Shown: positions 33,185 to 42,551, counted from the first letter of the stretch. The stretch is 64,000 bases of DNA from Acidobacteriota bacterium (GCA_018268995.1 JAFDVL010000053.1:57035-121034), one strand, 5' to 3'. The notes: generated from the letters alone by a model not told the origin. Made by a program: numbers and translations.

Positions 33185-36154
33185 TTAAAAAGTTCGCCCG
33201 ACCGCGAAGCGAATTGCCGTACGCCGCTCCAGATATAAAGTCTTGGGGTCAAACGGGTCAGTTCTGGCATTGGGGTTATAGGCGAAAATCAACCGAAAAG
33301 GTACGTTCAGCATCGGGACCTGGACGCGAATTTCGGCACCCAAAGAAGCCCGCACATCGGAAAAGATACGATCCGTATTCTGCGAAAGCCGAATAATATC
33401 ATAGCTACGTGAATCGCCGCTCAGACTCACAGGGCGGAAGCCCGGTGGGGTTCCGCCTCCGGGTTGCGCGGCGTTCGCTAATTCTTCCTGTGTCGCAACA
33501 CGCCCGGAAGGGTTCAGGATCACCCCATTGGAAATAACCTGATTCACATAGTTCGAGACCGTTAACTGATCCGCCTTAAATTTGCGCAGGTTGAAAACAG
33601 TGCCCACATCGGCAAACGCCGCAACGGACAAGGCACTGAAAATCGGCACGCGATATTCCAGGTTGTACACCAATGAGGTATCGCCACCAACCGGTGTGAA
33701 GAAACCATTTGCATAGCCGGGGTTCCTGGCTACGTTGCAATTGGTTGATGGGGTTTCAGTACAATTCCCCTCCGGCGCTTCATAGGTAAACTGACGCAGC
33801 ACGCTGTTCGCCACATATCCAGAAGGTGCATCAATCAACTTAGTACTATCTGTTGGATCGGTGATTTGGGCTTTGACATTTCGCGTCGAAAGGAACGAGT
33901 CAATCTTGGCGACAGGCGAGATTGAGCGAATGTTATATCCGCGAATATCGTATTCGCCGCCGAGGAAGAACCGCTCATAGATCGGCACACCACCGACAAA
34001 CGCCAGCGAGTTTGAATCGAAGCGTTTCCCGAAAGCCATCGCGTGTTGGCCGAGGAAGCGCATACCAATCACGTGAGGCTTCTCAGTGTTCCGCTTAAAG
34101 ACCGGGATGAAGTATTTGTAATCCACTGTCGGCGAGAACACGTTGACATCGCCTCCCAAAACTCCCCCTGACAACTGGAAGTTGATTTGCAGGCTTTGCC
34201 CGCGCGTCGGGTCGAGGTACGAATTGAGCGTGTTGTACAGGAAGTATGGTGAAATACGACTCGTCAGAATTTTCGGCTGCGAGAACGTTACCGGAATATC
34301 GTTCTTTGGATCAGCATCTGTATTGACCTTTGGATCTTCTGTCTTGTTGGTGCTGAGTGTGTACGACAAGCCTAAGCGAGCGAAGCGCGAAAGCTTCGGA
34401 AAACGCTTGGCACCAAAGACAAAGAAAGGTGCAGAAAAGTTGACCGTGCCGCCTGCCGTACTTTGCGAAAACAGCGTATCGGCATCAAGGCTGGACGTTC
34501 CGAACAACGAGGATTGCAACAACGCCGCATTGTTAAAGTAAAACCCGTTGCCGACAAACTGATATTTTGACAAAAACAAGCTGACACTCATGCTGATGTT
34601 CTTGCCAAGGAAATAGGGTTCCGTAAATCCAACCGAAAACATTTGTTGGCGATTCCCACCCTGCAGGCTGACTTCAACCGTTTCGCCATAGCCTAATAAG
34701 TTGTTCGTCGAATAACTCAAGCCGAAGAAGCTTCCATAAAAGCCCGAAACACCACCGCTCAGGTTAATGGATTGGCGACCACGTTCTTTGACCTGCAAAT
34801 CAATATCTACGGTTTGATCGCGGTCATTGGTTCGCGTGATGGCATCCTTTTCCTTGATTTCTTCAAAGAGTCCCAACTGGTTCAGGCGTTGGATCGAAAA
34901 ATCCCAGTAGCGTTTGCTGTAGGGGTCGCCTTCATTAATGGCAACTTCACGGCGCATGACGCGATCACGGGTGTTTGTATTGCCGATGAATTCCAGGCGG
35001 CGCAAGGTGTACTGTTTGCCTTCTTCGACCCGGATCGTGAAGGCGACTTCGCCTTCTTCCGCCGTGGTGTCGGTGAAATCAGGTTCTAATTCCGCCGAAG
35101 CGTTGATGTACCCACGATCACCATACACGCCCTTGATACCATCTTTTTCGTAGATCCCTTTGCGAATGGTTTCGGCATTGGCGTATTCGCCGACGCGCAA
35201 ACCGGAGAAAAGAGAAATCGTTCCGGTGGGAAATAACGTGACGCCTTCTTCTTTGACAGACTTCACTTTGTAACGACGTCCGACCTCAATCGGCACCGTG
35301 ATTTTCAGCCCCGGCCCTTTCTTGCTGAAAATCGGAAAGCCGCTTACCGCCTTCTCTTCGCGCTGGACTTCCGGTTCGCCGATACGGGCATTCAGATACC
35401 CTCTCGATCCTAAAAACTGCCGCACGTTTTCAAGGTCGTATTCCAGCTTCGGTTTGAAGTAAATATCTTTCGATTGGAACGAAGCGATCAAGCCGGATTC
35501 CTTCACCACCTTCATGGCACCACGCAGACGACGTTGCGAGAACTTATCGCCAGCACCCGTGAACAGAATTTCCTTGATACGAACGCGCGGCCCTTCATCT
35601 ACATTAAAGATCAATGCAATGGAGGTTTGGTTAATCTCTTCAATCTCGATGTCTACCTTGGCATCAGGATGCCCTTTTTCGGCCAAGGCTTCACGCAGTA
35701 CAAGGCGCGCGCCATTGATTTTGCCAGGGTCGAATTGGGTTTCCTTGGTCACACTGACGCGGCGTTCCTTAAACTTCGTGAACATGTCGCTTTCAGTCAC
35801 AGACTTCATGCCGCGATACTGCAAGTCACGAATGATCGGATATTCCTTGACCTCGAAAATGATGATCTTTCCACCTTTAGGGCCATCCGCTTCATAGACC
35901 TTGCTGCGCAGCGGATCAAAAAAGCCAAGATTCAGGAGCGCCTCAAAATCACGCCGCACCTGGTCGGGGCTATAGCGATCATCTTTTTTGGTCTGGATAC
36001 TGTATTGCAGGGTGTCTTTAGGAATGCGGCGATTGCCACGAAATTCGACATCTTCAACCAGAACGTCCTGACTGGTAGGCTGCTGTGCAAAAATGGGGAA
36101 TGAAAACAGAATAAATAAAACGCTACTTAACAACCAGGTAATGCGTTTGGGCAT
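33185..36154 (-). CDS. bamA: Outer membrane protein assembly factor BamA
   Basis: A 989-residue protein. A signal peptide (1-23) is followed by five POTRA-type repeats (about 30-440: VEDVEFRGNRRIPKDTLQYS, IRDLQYRGMKSVTESDMF, RIKEILFTGAGDKFSQRRLR, YTLRRLEFIGNTNTRDRVMR). The C-terminal Omp85 barrel has the lid-locking IRGY motif in GGEYDIRGYNIRS and a terminal Phe (AIRFAVGRTF), the beta-signal. It inserts beta-barrel proteins into the outer membrane. It is longer than E. coli BamA (about 810), mainly through barrel loops. It heads the leftward cluster with two skp genes, lpxD, fabZ and lpxA. Confidence 0.96.
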   Translation of the reverse strand: MPKRITWLLSSVLFILFSFPIFAQQPTSQDVLVEDVEFRGNRRIPKDTLQYSIQTKKDDRYSPDQVRRDFEALLNLGFFDPLRSKVYEADGPKGGKIIIFEVKEYPIIRDLQYRGMKSVTESDMFTKFKERRVSVTKETQFDPGKINGARLVLREALAEKGHPDAKVDIEIEEINQTSIALIFNVDEGPRVRIKEILFTGAGDKFSQRRLRGAMKVVKESGLIASFQSKDIYFKPKLEYDLENVRQFLGSRGYLNARIGEPEVQREEKAVSGFPIFSKKGPGLKITVPIEVGRRYKVKSVKEEGVTLFPTGTISLFSGLRVGEYANAETIRKGIYEKDGIKGVYGDRGYINASAELEPDFTDTTAEEGEVAFTIRVEEGKQYTLRRLEFIGNTNTRDRVMRREVAINEGDPYSKRYWDFSIQRLNQLGLFEEIKEKDAITRTNDRDQTVDIDLQVKERGRQSINLSGGVSGFYGSFFGLSYSTNNLLGYGETVEVSLQGGNRQQMFSVGFTEPYFLGKNISMSVSLFLSKYQFVGNGFYFNNAALLQSSLFGTSSLDADTLFSQSTAGGTVNFSAPFFVFGAKRFPKLSRFARLGLSYTLSTNKTEDPKVNTDADPKNDIPVTFSQPKILTSRISPYFLYNTLNSYLDPTRGQSLQINFQLSGGVLGGDVNVFSPTVDYKYFIPVFKRNTEKPHVIGMRFLGQHAMAFGKRFDSNSLAFVGGVPIYERFFLGGEYDIRGYNIRSISPVAKIDSFLSTRNVKAQITDPTDSTKLIDAPSGYVANSVLRQFTYEAPEGNCTETPSTNCNVARNPGYANGFFTPVGGDTSLVYNLEYRVPIFSALSVAAFADVGTVFNLRKFKADQLTVSNYVNQVISNGVILNPSGRVATQEELANAAQPGGGTPPGFRPVSLSGDSRSYDIIRLSQNTDRIFSDVRASLGAEIRVQVPMLNVPFRLIFAYNPNARTDPFDPKTLYLERRTAIRFAVGRTF

Positions 36155-36474
36155 GCATTATCTCCAAATTAAACTTGCGGCGTGACGAATCTGCCGATGC
36201 CATCTCGACGTAAAAACAATTTTACGCAGCCTCAATTTAAGACAAGTCAATTCTCTTCTCTATCACATTGAACTGATTGCATTAGATTGAGCGTGACATG
36301 AAATATCAAGAGTTGGCAGTAAACAAGATGCGGCATTATACGCGAAGAGAAATAGTATTGGTAGGGGGGCAAGCATTAGGATTTATTTAAGCACTGAACG
36401 CTCACCCCAGGATTTACTTTTGTCATCAATCAACCATCTGTAATGACAATAGGTTAACCCGTAATAATCACGAC
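36155..36474. other. 320-nt gene-free region upstream of bamA
   Basis: An AT-richer region between the bamA start and the stop of the aminotransferase gene, which is transcribed the same way. It should hold the bamA promoter and the end of the aminotransferase transcript. I see no strong hairpin terminator, no ORF of note and no repeat-family copy. Confidence 0.4.
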
Positions 36475-37644
36475 TCAACCGTCATCTGCGGCGATAATTT
36501 TCTCAACCGCCACGCGAAAAATTTCCGTGCGTGGCAGCAAACTCAGGACGAAAAAGGCCTCTCGGTCAAAATCAAAAAAATATCCCGGATGCACCAGCAC
36601 GTCCTTTTCAGCCAGCAACCGAAGCAGCTGTTCTTCTTCTGAAGCACGGCGCGGAATCTCCAGCGTCGCACTCCATCCTCCCTCAGTAGTCAGTAACCGG
36701 AGAGGAGAGTTTTCAACAACCGTCGCCAAAAAATGTAAGTTTTCTTTGACCCGCGCCAAAATCTGTTGCTGCAAAGCCGTCCGAAGTTGGAACCACGCTG
36801 GCGCGGCTAATTGCACGGGCGTATTGACAGAAAGAAACGTATCAGCGATCAACTCCAGCCGAGTTTCAGCCTCACGTCGTAGAGCTGCTGCCCCAAACGG
36901 AAGAATCCAACCCAGCTTCATTTGCGGTAAAGCCAATGTTTTGGAAAAACCATTCATGACAAACGTCAGCACTGACGTCGCATCGAATGCAGTAACGCGT
37001 TCGGCATCTTCAACTAAAGCGTAATCACGAAAGACTTCGTCCACAATCAACGCCAACTGATGCGCCAAACAAAAAGCTTCGAGTTGAGCAAACTCTTTGC
37101 GCTTAAGATAAGACCCAGTTGGATTGTTGGGATTAACGACGATGATCGCACGGGTCTGCGGTGTCACAGATTGTGCTAACGAATCGAAATCTATCCGCCA
37201 ACCACTGGGATGCAGGTAAGTTAGCTCATAGGGTTGTAATTGCACCCCTTCCAGCGCGGCCAGAAAATCAAAGAGGGGATAGCTCGGCTGCGGCACCAGA
37301 ACGGCATCCCCCTGATCGGCCAGTAATTTGAACAGCCACGAATATGCTTCGCTCGTGCTTGCCGTCAGAAAAATTCGATCAGCATCAACGTTTTGCCCAA
37401 GTGCCTGGTAATAATCCGCAACTGATTGTCGCGCCGAAAGCAAGCCGCGTGGATTTGGGTCGTAGTGCATGGCCTGCGGCTGCATCAACGCAGACAAAAT
37501 TTCCGTACTCGGATAAACAAAGCCCGCCCGCGTCGGATTTGATTCCGTCAGATCAAGCAGCTTGACACCCGCGCGCTTTTTCTCTTCAATCAGGCGTGCC
37601 AATTGATTGGTTTCCAGATTCCATTTGAAACGAGATGAAAACAT
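36475..37644 (-). CDS. PLP-dependent class I/II aminotransferase
   Basis: A 389-residue fold-type I aminotransferase. It has the LLDLTESNPTRAGF start segment, YDPNPRGLLSARQSVADYY, PNNPTGSYLK (cofactor/substrate Asn), DEVFRDYAL (PLP N1-pairing Asp/Glu region) and the Schiff-base Lys near 233 in MNGFSKTLALPQMKLGW. The substrate amino acid cannot be assigned. ATG 37644 matches the family N-terminus, and the longer frame to 37704 does not. It is divergent from miaA. Confidence 0.9.
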   Translation of the reverse strand: MFSSRFKWNLETNQLARLIEEKKRAGVKLLDLTESNPTRAGFVYPSTEILSALMQPQAMHYDPNPRGLLSARQSVADYYQALGQNVDADRIFLTASTSEAYSWLFKLLADQGDAVLVPQPSYPLFDFLAALEGVQLQPYELTYLHPSGWRIDFDSLAQSVTPQTRAIIVVNPNNPTGSYLKRKEFAQLEAFCLAHQLALIVDEVFRDYALVEDAERVTAFDATSVLTFVMNGFSKTLALPQMKLGWILPFGAAALRREAETRLELIADTFLSVNTPVQLAAPAWFQLRTALQQQILARVKENLHFLATVVENSPLRLLTTEGGWSATLEIPRRASEEEQLLRLLAEKDVLVHPGYFFDFDREAFFVLSLLPRTEIFRVAVEKIIAADDG

Positions 37645-37686
37645 AGCGTAAGCAATTAGCCATTCGCGGTAAGGAAAGCAAATTTT

Positions 37687-37776
37687 ATGACTCGAATGCA
37701 ACAATTCGGAGCATTAATATTTCTGGGGCTGCTCTTGTTGCTTGCTGGTTATCGTTGGCTCCAGTTCCCACAATGA
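37687..37776 (+). CDS. Putative 29-residue membrane leader peptide coupled to miaA
   Basis: A 30-codon frame (MTRMQQFGALIFLGLLLLLA, then GYRWLQFPQ) predicted as one membrane helix. Its TGA overlaps the miaA ATG in an ATGA arrangement (37773-37776), so ribosomes ending here could re-initiate on miaA. GGTAAGGAAAG lies upstream. It may be a translated small protein or just a leader. Confidence 0.4.
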   Translation: MTRMQQFGALIFLGLLLLLAGYRWLQFPQ

Positions 37777-38738
37777 ACACGAAATCTCTTATCGCAGTTG
37801 TCGGTCCCACCGCTTCGGGCAAAAGCGATCTTGGCCTGGCCTTAGCGGAACGTTTCAACGGCGAAGTTATCAACTGCGATTCGGTGCAGGTATACCGTGG
37901 CATTTACGTCGCAACCGCAAAGCTTCCCGTCGAAGAACAACGCGGCATTCCACACCATCTGATTGATGTTGCCGAGCCAACCGAAAACTTCACTGCTGTG
38001 AAATGGGCCGCAGAAGCGCGCGCCACTATCGCCGAGATTGAAGCAAGAGGCAAGCGGGCGTTCCTGGTCGGGGGCACGGGATTTTATCTGCGCGCCTTAA
38101 CCACACAATTTTTTGAAGCACCGGAAATTGATGAATCGTTGCGACCACGCTTGCTGAAAATCCTGGAGCGCAAAGGGGCAGAACATTTGCACAAACTGCT
38201 GGCGCGGGTTGATGCTGTCACAGCTGAACGCTATGCCCCGAAAGACTGGTCGCGCGTCACACGTGCGCTGGAAGTTTATTTTTCTTCGGGCAAGCCGCTT
38301 TCGGTCTGGCAAGTCGAAAGCCCGGAAATTCCCACGCCAGAGGCGGCGCGATTACATTATCTTGTCCTGCAACCGCCGCGCGAAGAACTCTACGACCGCA
38401 TCAATCGCCGCGCCGATTTGATGATTGAGCAAGGCTTGGTACAGGAAATTCAGAATTTAATTGCGTCCGGTGTCCCTGCTGACGCGAAAGCATTTCAGGC
38501 TCATGGCTACAAACGTTTTGTCGAGCATTTGCAAGACAAACGCACGCTTGAATCTGCCGTCGAGCAAATGAAACTCGACACGCGGCATTATGCTAAGCGG
38601 CAATGGTCGTGGTGGCGTGCGCAATCCAACACGCATTGGCTGAATGGATTTGGATTTGCACAGGACGTCATTGACGAGGCAATTGAGATTGTAAAAAAGC
38701 TGGATGCGATTGCCCAAGATTACACAGGCAAAAAGTAA
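37773..38738 (+). CDS. miaA: tRNA dimethylallyltransferase MiaA
   Basis: A 321-residue enzyme that transfers dimethylallyl to A37 of tRNAs reading UNN codons. It has the P-loop VVGPTASGKSDLGLALA, the catalytic Asp segment NCDSVQVYRG, IPHHLIDV, the FLVGGTGFYLRAL motif and a C-terminal AHGYKRFVEHL / DTRHYAKRQWSWWR region. ATG 37773 gives the canonical start and overlaps the upstream small ORF; a TTG at 37755 is in frame but less likely. The 3' end overlaps the convergent exchanger gene by 19 nt. Confidence 0.96.
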   Translation: MNTKSLIAVVGPTASGKSDLGLALAERFNGEVINCDSVQVYRGIYVATAKLPVEEQRGIPHHLIDVAEPTENFTAVKWAAEARATIAEIEARGKRAFLVGGTGFYLRALTTQFFEAPEIDESLRPRLLKILERKGAEHLHKLLARVDAVTAERYAPKDWSRVTRALEVYFSSGKPLSVWQVESPEIPTPEAARLHYLVLQPPREELYDRINRRADLMIEQGLVQEIQNLIASGVPADAKAFQAHGYKRFVEHLQDKRTLESAVEQMKLDTRHYAKRQWSWWRAQSNTHWLNGFGFAQDVIDEAIEIVKKLDAIAQDYTGKK

Positions 38739-39820
38739 AAGGTGATGCCCAGAATCGTATACACCGCCATCAATAACACGCCTTCCATCCAATTCGATTC
38801 GCCGTCCTGCACAATCAAGGCTGCGACGGCTGCCGAAATCGCAATGGCGACGACTTCCATCGGGGTGAATAACAAATCCATCGGGCCTTTGGGCATCAGG
38901 TAACTGGCAAAGACCAACACGGGGGCTACAAACAAAGCGATTTGCAAGCTGGAACCAATCGCAATGTTCAGCGCCAGATCCATTTTGTTTTTCATGGCCA
39001 TCAGGACGGCAGTGGAATGTTCGGCAGCATTACCAATGATCGCAACCAGGATAACGCCGACAAAAACTTCGGTAAGGCCGATGGATTTTGACGTGGCTTC
39101 GACTGCGCCCACCAGAAATTCGCTCATGACCGCCACCAACGCAGTCGCCACCAGCAAGAGCGTGATTGATTTGCCACGGCTCCAGCTATGCGTGCCAAGC
39201 GCTTCTTCTTCATCAGCGGAATGCAGCCCTGCTTCTCCGACATATAAATGCGCGTGAGTTTTGAGCGAAAAGATGAGGCTTAGAATATAAACAATGAACA
39301 GGACGACGGCGATTTCAAGGCTTAGATTTTGTTCCTTGACGTTGGGATGATTTTTGACCAGCAGGTGAAAAATCGCGGGGATAATCAGGCCCACGGCTGA
39401 CAGTACCAACAGAGTCGCGCCCATCCCCGCTGCAGTTTGATTAAATTTCTGCCGAGCATGTTTCAAGCCACCGGCAAATACACTTAGTCCCATAACCAGC
39501 AAAATATTGCCGATGATCGAACCTGTGATCGAAGCCTTTACGACATCAAACAATCCAGCACGTAAGGCCATCAACGCAATGATCAGCTCTGCGGCGTTGC
39601 CAAAGGTCGCATTCAGCAATCCGCCGACGCCTTCGCCCAGCGTTTCCGACAAATGCTCCGTGGCTTTTCCCATCAGTCCGGCCAGCGGGATGATAGCAAG
39701 ACAGGAAGCCGCAAAAATCGCGACGGGATTTGCGTGTTGGAGTTCCAGGACAACCGCAACTGGAACCGCCAGCAACAGGTAGTTCAGAAAATTTCTGGGC
39801 GCAAAGAATTCTTTTAGCAT
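38720..39820 (-). CDS. Calcium/proton exchanger (CaCA/Cax family)
   Basis: A 366-residue inner-membrane antiporter with about 11 helices. The two inverted alpha repeats are visible: FGNAAELIIALMAL with GSIIGNILLV, and IIGNAAEHSTAVLMA with GSSLQIALFVAPVLV. An acidic/His-rich cytosolic loop (HSADEEEALGTH) separates the halves, as usual. It probably exports Ca2+ using the proton gradient. The start at 39820 lies inside a 16-bp tandem duplication, so an identical upstream ATG exists out of frame. Confidence 0.93.
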   Translation of the reverse strand: MLKEFFAPRNFLNYLLLAVPVAVVLELQHANPVAIFAASCLAIIPLAGLMGKATEHLSETLGEGVGGLLNATFGNAAELIIALMALRAGLFDVVKASITGSIIGNILLVMGLSVFAGGLKHARQKFNQTAAGMGATLLVLSAVGLIIPAIFHLLVKNHPNVKEQNLSLEIAVVLFIVYILSLIFSLKTHAHLYVGEAGLHSADEEEALGTHSWSRGKSITLLLVATALVAVMSEFLVGAVEATSKSIGLTEVFVGVILVAIIGNAAEHSTAVLMAMKNKMDLALNIAIGSSLQIALFVAPVLVFASYLMPKGPMDLLFTPMEVVAIAISAAVAALIVQDGESNWMEGVLLMAVYTILGITFYFLPV

Positions 39821-39846
39821 GATGAACCTGTAGCATGATGAACCTG
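39815..39846. repeat. 16-bp tandem duplication over the exchanger start codon
   Basis: TAGCATGATGAACCTG occurs twice back to back (39815-39830, 39831-39846). On the minus strand each copy contains CAGGTTCATCATG, an AGG-spacer-ATG unit. Only the inner ATG opens the exchanger frame. Confidence 0.85.
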
Positions 39847-39995
39847 AATTCAGTCTGTAGGCGATAACAAGCTGCGACATTATAGGCAAATCGCAGACGT
39901 TAGCAATTCCCGCTGTCCTTTGTTAAGCTTCCCTCGCTTAGTAAAGACTCCTGGTGATGTGTGCAAAATGAAATCCATTTTTTGAAGGAGGAACC

Positions 39996-40667
39996 ATGAA
40001 ACTAAACAATCGCCTTTTGTTCGTCGTGCTCTCGCTGCTCTTGATCGGCGTGGTCACGGAACTTTCAGCGCAAACCAAAACTAAAGCGCGCAAGAAGGTA
40101 AGGCCTGCTGCCACCAAGAAAGCTGCTGCCGCACCAGCCGCACCGGTCGCACCGGTTATCGCCAAAAACACTGAACTCAAGATTCGCCTGACTTCGGATA
40201 TTAATACCAAAACGGCGCAGGACGGTGACAAGTTTACCGCCGTCGTCCTGGAGCCGAGTAAATATTCTGAGGCCACGATTGAAGGCCATATCGCAGCCGT
40301 CAAGCAATCAGGCAAGCTGAAAGGCAAAACTGCTTTGTCATTAACCTTCGATACCATCACGCATCCCAATGGAGCCAGCGCGCCTCTGGCTGCCCAGTTG
40401 GTAAAAGTTTACGATACCGACTCGGCGAAAACAGTTGACACTGAAGGCAACATCGAAAGTGGCAGTAAAACTAAAACTACGACTGTTCGCACAGGCGGCG
40501 GCGCAGCAGCGGGCGCAGTCATTGGCGGCATTGCAGGCGGTGGCAAAGGCGCTGCAATTGGTGCTATCGTTGGAGCAGTCGCGGGCGGCGCTTCGACTTA
40601 CATTCAGGGATCAAACAAAATCCAGTTGGATCGCGGAACAGAAATCCTGATTGTAACGATCAAGTAA
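39996..40667 (+). CDS. Secreted glycine-zipper protein
   Basis: A 223-residue protein. A signal peptide (1-25) precedes a Lys/Ala/Pro-rich linker and a beta domain (about 57-150: ELKIRLTSDINTKTAQDGDK, EGHIAAVKQSGKLKGKTALS). A glycine-zipper hairpin follows (about 170-200, GAVIGGIAGGGKGAAIGAIV) and then a short beta end (DRGTEILIVTIK). Such YMGG/TrbI-like zippers insert into or anchor at membranes. The function is unknown. A strong AAGGAGGAACC ribosome site and a terminator bracket it as a monocistronic unit. Confidence 0.8.
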   Translation: MKLNNRLLFVVLSLLLIGVVTELSAQTKTKARKKVRPAATKKAAAAPAAPVAPVIAKNTELKIRLTSDINTKTAQDGDKFTAVVLEPSKYSEATIEGHIAAVKQSGKLKGKTALSLTFDTITHPNGASAPLAAQLVKVYDTDSAKTVDTEGNIESGSKTKTTTVRTGGGAAAGAVIGGIAGGGKGAAIGAIVGAVAGGASTYIQGSNKIQLDRGTEILIVTIK

Positions 40668-40689
40668 CTGCTCAACCAAATTGAAAAAC

Positions 40690-40727
40690 CAAAGGCCTTA
40701 ATGATTCTCACATTAAGGCCTTTTTTG
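40690..40727 (+). terminator. Intrinsic terminator
   Basis: A 13-bp stem, AAAGGCCTTAATG / CATTAAGGCCTTT, with a short loop and a T-run, 22 nt after the glycine-zipper gene. The A-rich left side lets it also serve the convergent gene. Confidence 0.92.
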
Positions 40728-40752
40728 TAGCTCCAAATCGCGCACACAACTT

Positions 40753-41718
40753 TCAATTCGCGGCTAACGCCTGTCCAATTTCAGTTTCCTGTGGAGCGTT
40801 GCCATCCCAAATTTTTCTGATTACGCCATCTTTCACCAGTAAAGTTCTGGGCGTGTCTCCGCGTTCCAGCAAGCGCATAAAATCCTCGCGTGAAATGCGT
40901 CCCAAAGGAAATTGCGCCTGAAAGTTTTTCTTGAACATCGTCACCTCGGCTTCCATATTTGAGCAGAGCGCAATCAGCGGCGACGTACTCTGTTGCTGCG
41001 TCAGCAATTGATTGAAAGCTGGAACGGATGCCTGACAATGCGCGCAGCCCGTATCCATCAACATAATCAAATGTGTGCCCGTTTTCAGATCAACAGCAAG
41101 CCCAGTGATGTTGAGGTTGCTGACTGGATTTTGTGCCTGCGCCTGCAAGCGAGTCACAGGATCAGTGGATTGCCGAACGCTACGGCTGGCCCAACCGGTC
41201 AGGGATAATCCGGCCAACATTGCGAGGCAAACCACACCAAACCGCATCCGATGAAAACGCGGCGTTTCTACTCGATAAATAAACCAGGCAACGACCAAGG
41301 CCGCCAGCATCAGTAAATCTTCGGCAAAGGCTTCAGCAGGCGTACGTTTGGCCCAACTGCCAAAGCACCCGCAATCCGCAGTCGCGCCCGAAACCCAGGC
41401 CCAGCCCACCGCGCCCAAAAACACAACAAACAACCCCATTGCCAGTGGCAGCACCTGCCGCCGCCGATAGCCTGCGATCAAAGCCGCTCCTAGCCCGCAT
41501 TCAAGGGCAATCATCGCCCATGCCAAAGGCTTTACGATGCCCGGCGCAGTGATGATTTTGTAATCGGTAATTTGCCGCACAAAATCCATTGGCTCCCAGG
41601 CTTTCAGCAATCCCGCCAGCAGCAAGATTGCCCCGATGATCATTTCCAATCCGCGCGCCAACCATTGTCGCCAGCGCGGCAAACGTATTTCATCTGTTAC
41701 GAATGTGTGTGTGCTCAT
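40753..41718 (-). CDS. DoxX/MauE-like membrane protein fused to thioredoxin-like domain
   Basis: A 321-residue protein. Four to five helices of the MauE/DoxX type span about 22-185 (LEMIIGAILLLAGLLKAWEP, GATADCGCFGSW with a conserved Cys pair). After a linker, a thioredoxin-like domain covers about 205-318 with a CxxC active site in LMDTGCAHCQASVPAF. MauE-like proteins supply electrons or reducing power for periplasmic disulfide chemistry, so this resembles a self-contained membrane-to-periplasm redox relay. The end shows GDTPRTLLVKDGVIRKIW, the cis-Pro region. Confidence 0.85.
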   Translation of the reverse strand: MSTHTFVTDEIRLPRWRQWLARGLEMIIGAILLLAGLLKAWEPMDFVRQITDYKIITAPGIVKPLAWAMIALECGLGAALIAGYRRRQVLPLAMGLFVVFLGAVGWAWVSGATADCGCFGSWAKRTPAEAFAEDLLMLAALVVAWFIYRVETPRFHRMRFGVVCLAMLAGLSLTGWASRSVRQSTDPVTRLQAQAQNPVSNLNITGLAVDLKTGTHLIMLMDTGCAHCQASVPAFNQLLTQQQSTSPLIALCSNMEAEVTMFKKNFQAQFPLGRISREDFMRLLERGDTPRTLLVKDGVIRKIWDGNAPQETEIGQALAAN

Positions 41719-42092
41719 AAATTCTCTCGTGGAAAAGTAGCATAAGCATCTCGCCAGTCAAAAGCGGATTGGCCCCGGCTGCACGCTAAGGGGCAATGAC
41801 ATTGAAGTAAGCGAAGTACGACAGGCGGCTCGCCTGTCGCCGCTGCGGTTTTTCGGCCAGTGACAGGCGAGCCGCCTGTCGTACTTCGGGCGGCCCACTC
41901 TGAATTCAATGCCATTGCTCTAGGGGCGAAATGAGATCCCGCACATTAGTAACGTGTTCCCACTTTTTTATAGCAATCCAATTTGTCTGACACATACTGA
42001 CATAAGGATGTCACTCCGATAGGGTTGAATAGGGAAAGTTACCAACAAAAGTATAAAGATAATTTGGCAAGAAACAGCACAAAGGAGAAACG
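41719..42092. other. 374-nt gene-free region
   Basis: No gene is supported. It holds the paired-palindrome element at 41813-41887, with an outer imperfect arm (GCAATG-CATTGA type) reaching to about 41792 and 41922. The rest, to 42092, contains the promoter region of the VOC gene, whose start has an AAAGGAGAAACG ribosome site. Confidence 0.5.
41813..41887. repeat. Paired-palindrome element (TACGACAGGCGG class)
   Basis: Perfect 26-nt inverted arms lie at 41813-41838 and 41862-41887, with a 23-nt centre. Each arm itself contains a palindrome (GACAGGCG-GCT-CGCCTGTC), so the DNA or RNA can fold either as one long hairpin or as two small ones. A close relative lies at 44716-44788. Confidence 0.85.
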
Positions 42093-42551
42093 ATGCAAAA
42101 AATTACGACCTTCTTATGGTTCGATAACAATGCCGAAGAGGCAATCACTTTTTACACCTCGATTTTCAAAAATTCCCAGCTTTTGAATATTGCGCGCGCC
42201 ACAGCGGATGGCCCGGTACTGACAGTAACCTTTCAACTTGAAGGGCAGGAATTTATGGCGCTCAACGGTGGCCCAAGATTCAAATTTACCGAGGCAATTT
42301 CGCTGATGGTGAATTGTGAAACCCAGGAAGAAGTGGATGAGCTTTGGGAAAAATTATCCGCTGGCGGCGAGAAATCTCGCTGCGGCTGGTTGAAAGACAA
42401 ATTCGGGCTGTCGTGGCAAATCATTCCTACCGTGCTCGGCAACCTGATGCGCGATCCCGATCCGGTCAAAGCCAGACGCGTGATGGATGCGCTGCTACAA
42501 ATGGACAAAATTGAAATTCAAACGCTACAGAACGCCTACGAACAATCATAG
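42093..42551 (+). CDS. VOC/PhnB-like protein (glyoxalase superfamily)
   Basis: A 152-residue protein of the 3-demethylubiquinone-9 methyltransferase-like/PhnB type. It shows ITTFLWFDNNAEEAITFYTS, LEGQEFMALNGGP, a VDELWEKLSAGGEKSRCGWL segment and FGLSWQIIPTVL. These are VOC-fold proteins of mostly unknown substrate. It is monocistronic, and a small GC hairpin (CCCGCC-AAT-GGCGGG) follows at 42565-42580. Confidence 0.9.
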   Translation: MQKITTFLWFDNNAEEAITFYTSIFKNSQLLNIARATADGPVLTVTFQLEGQEFMALNGGPRFKFTEAISLMVNCETQEEVDELWEKLSAGGEKSRCGWLKDKFGLSWQIIPTVLGNLMRDPDPVKARRVMDALLQMDKIEIQTLQNAYEQS

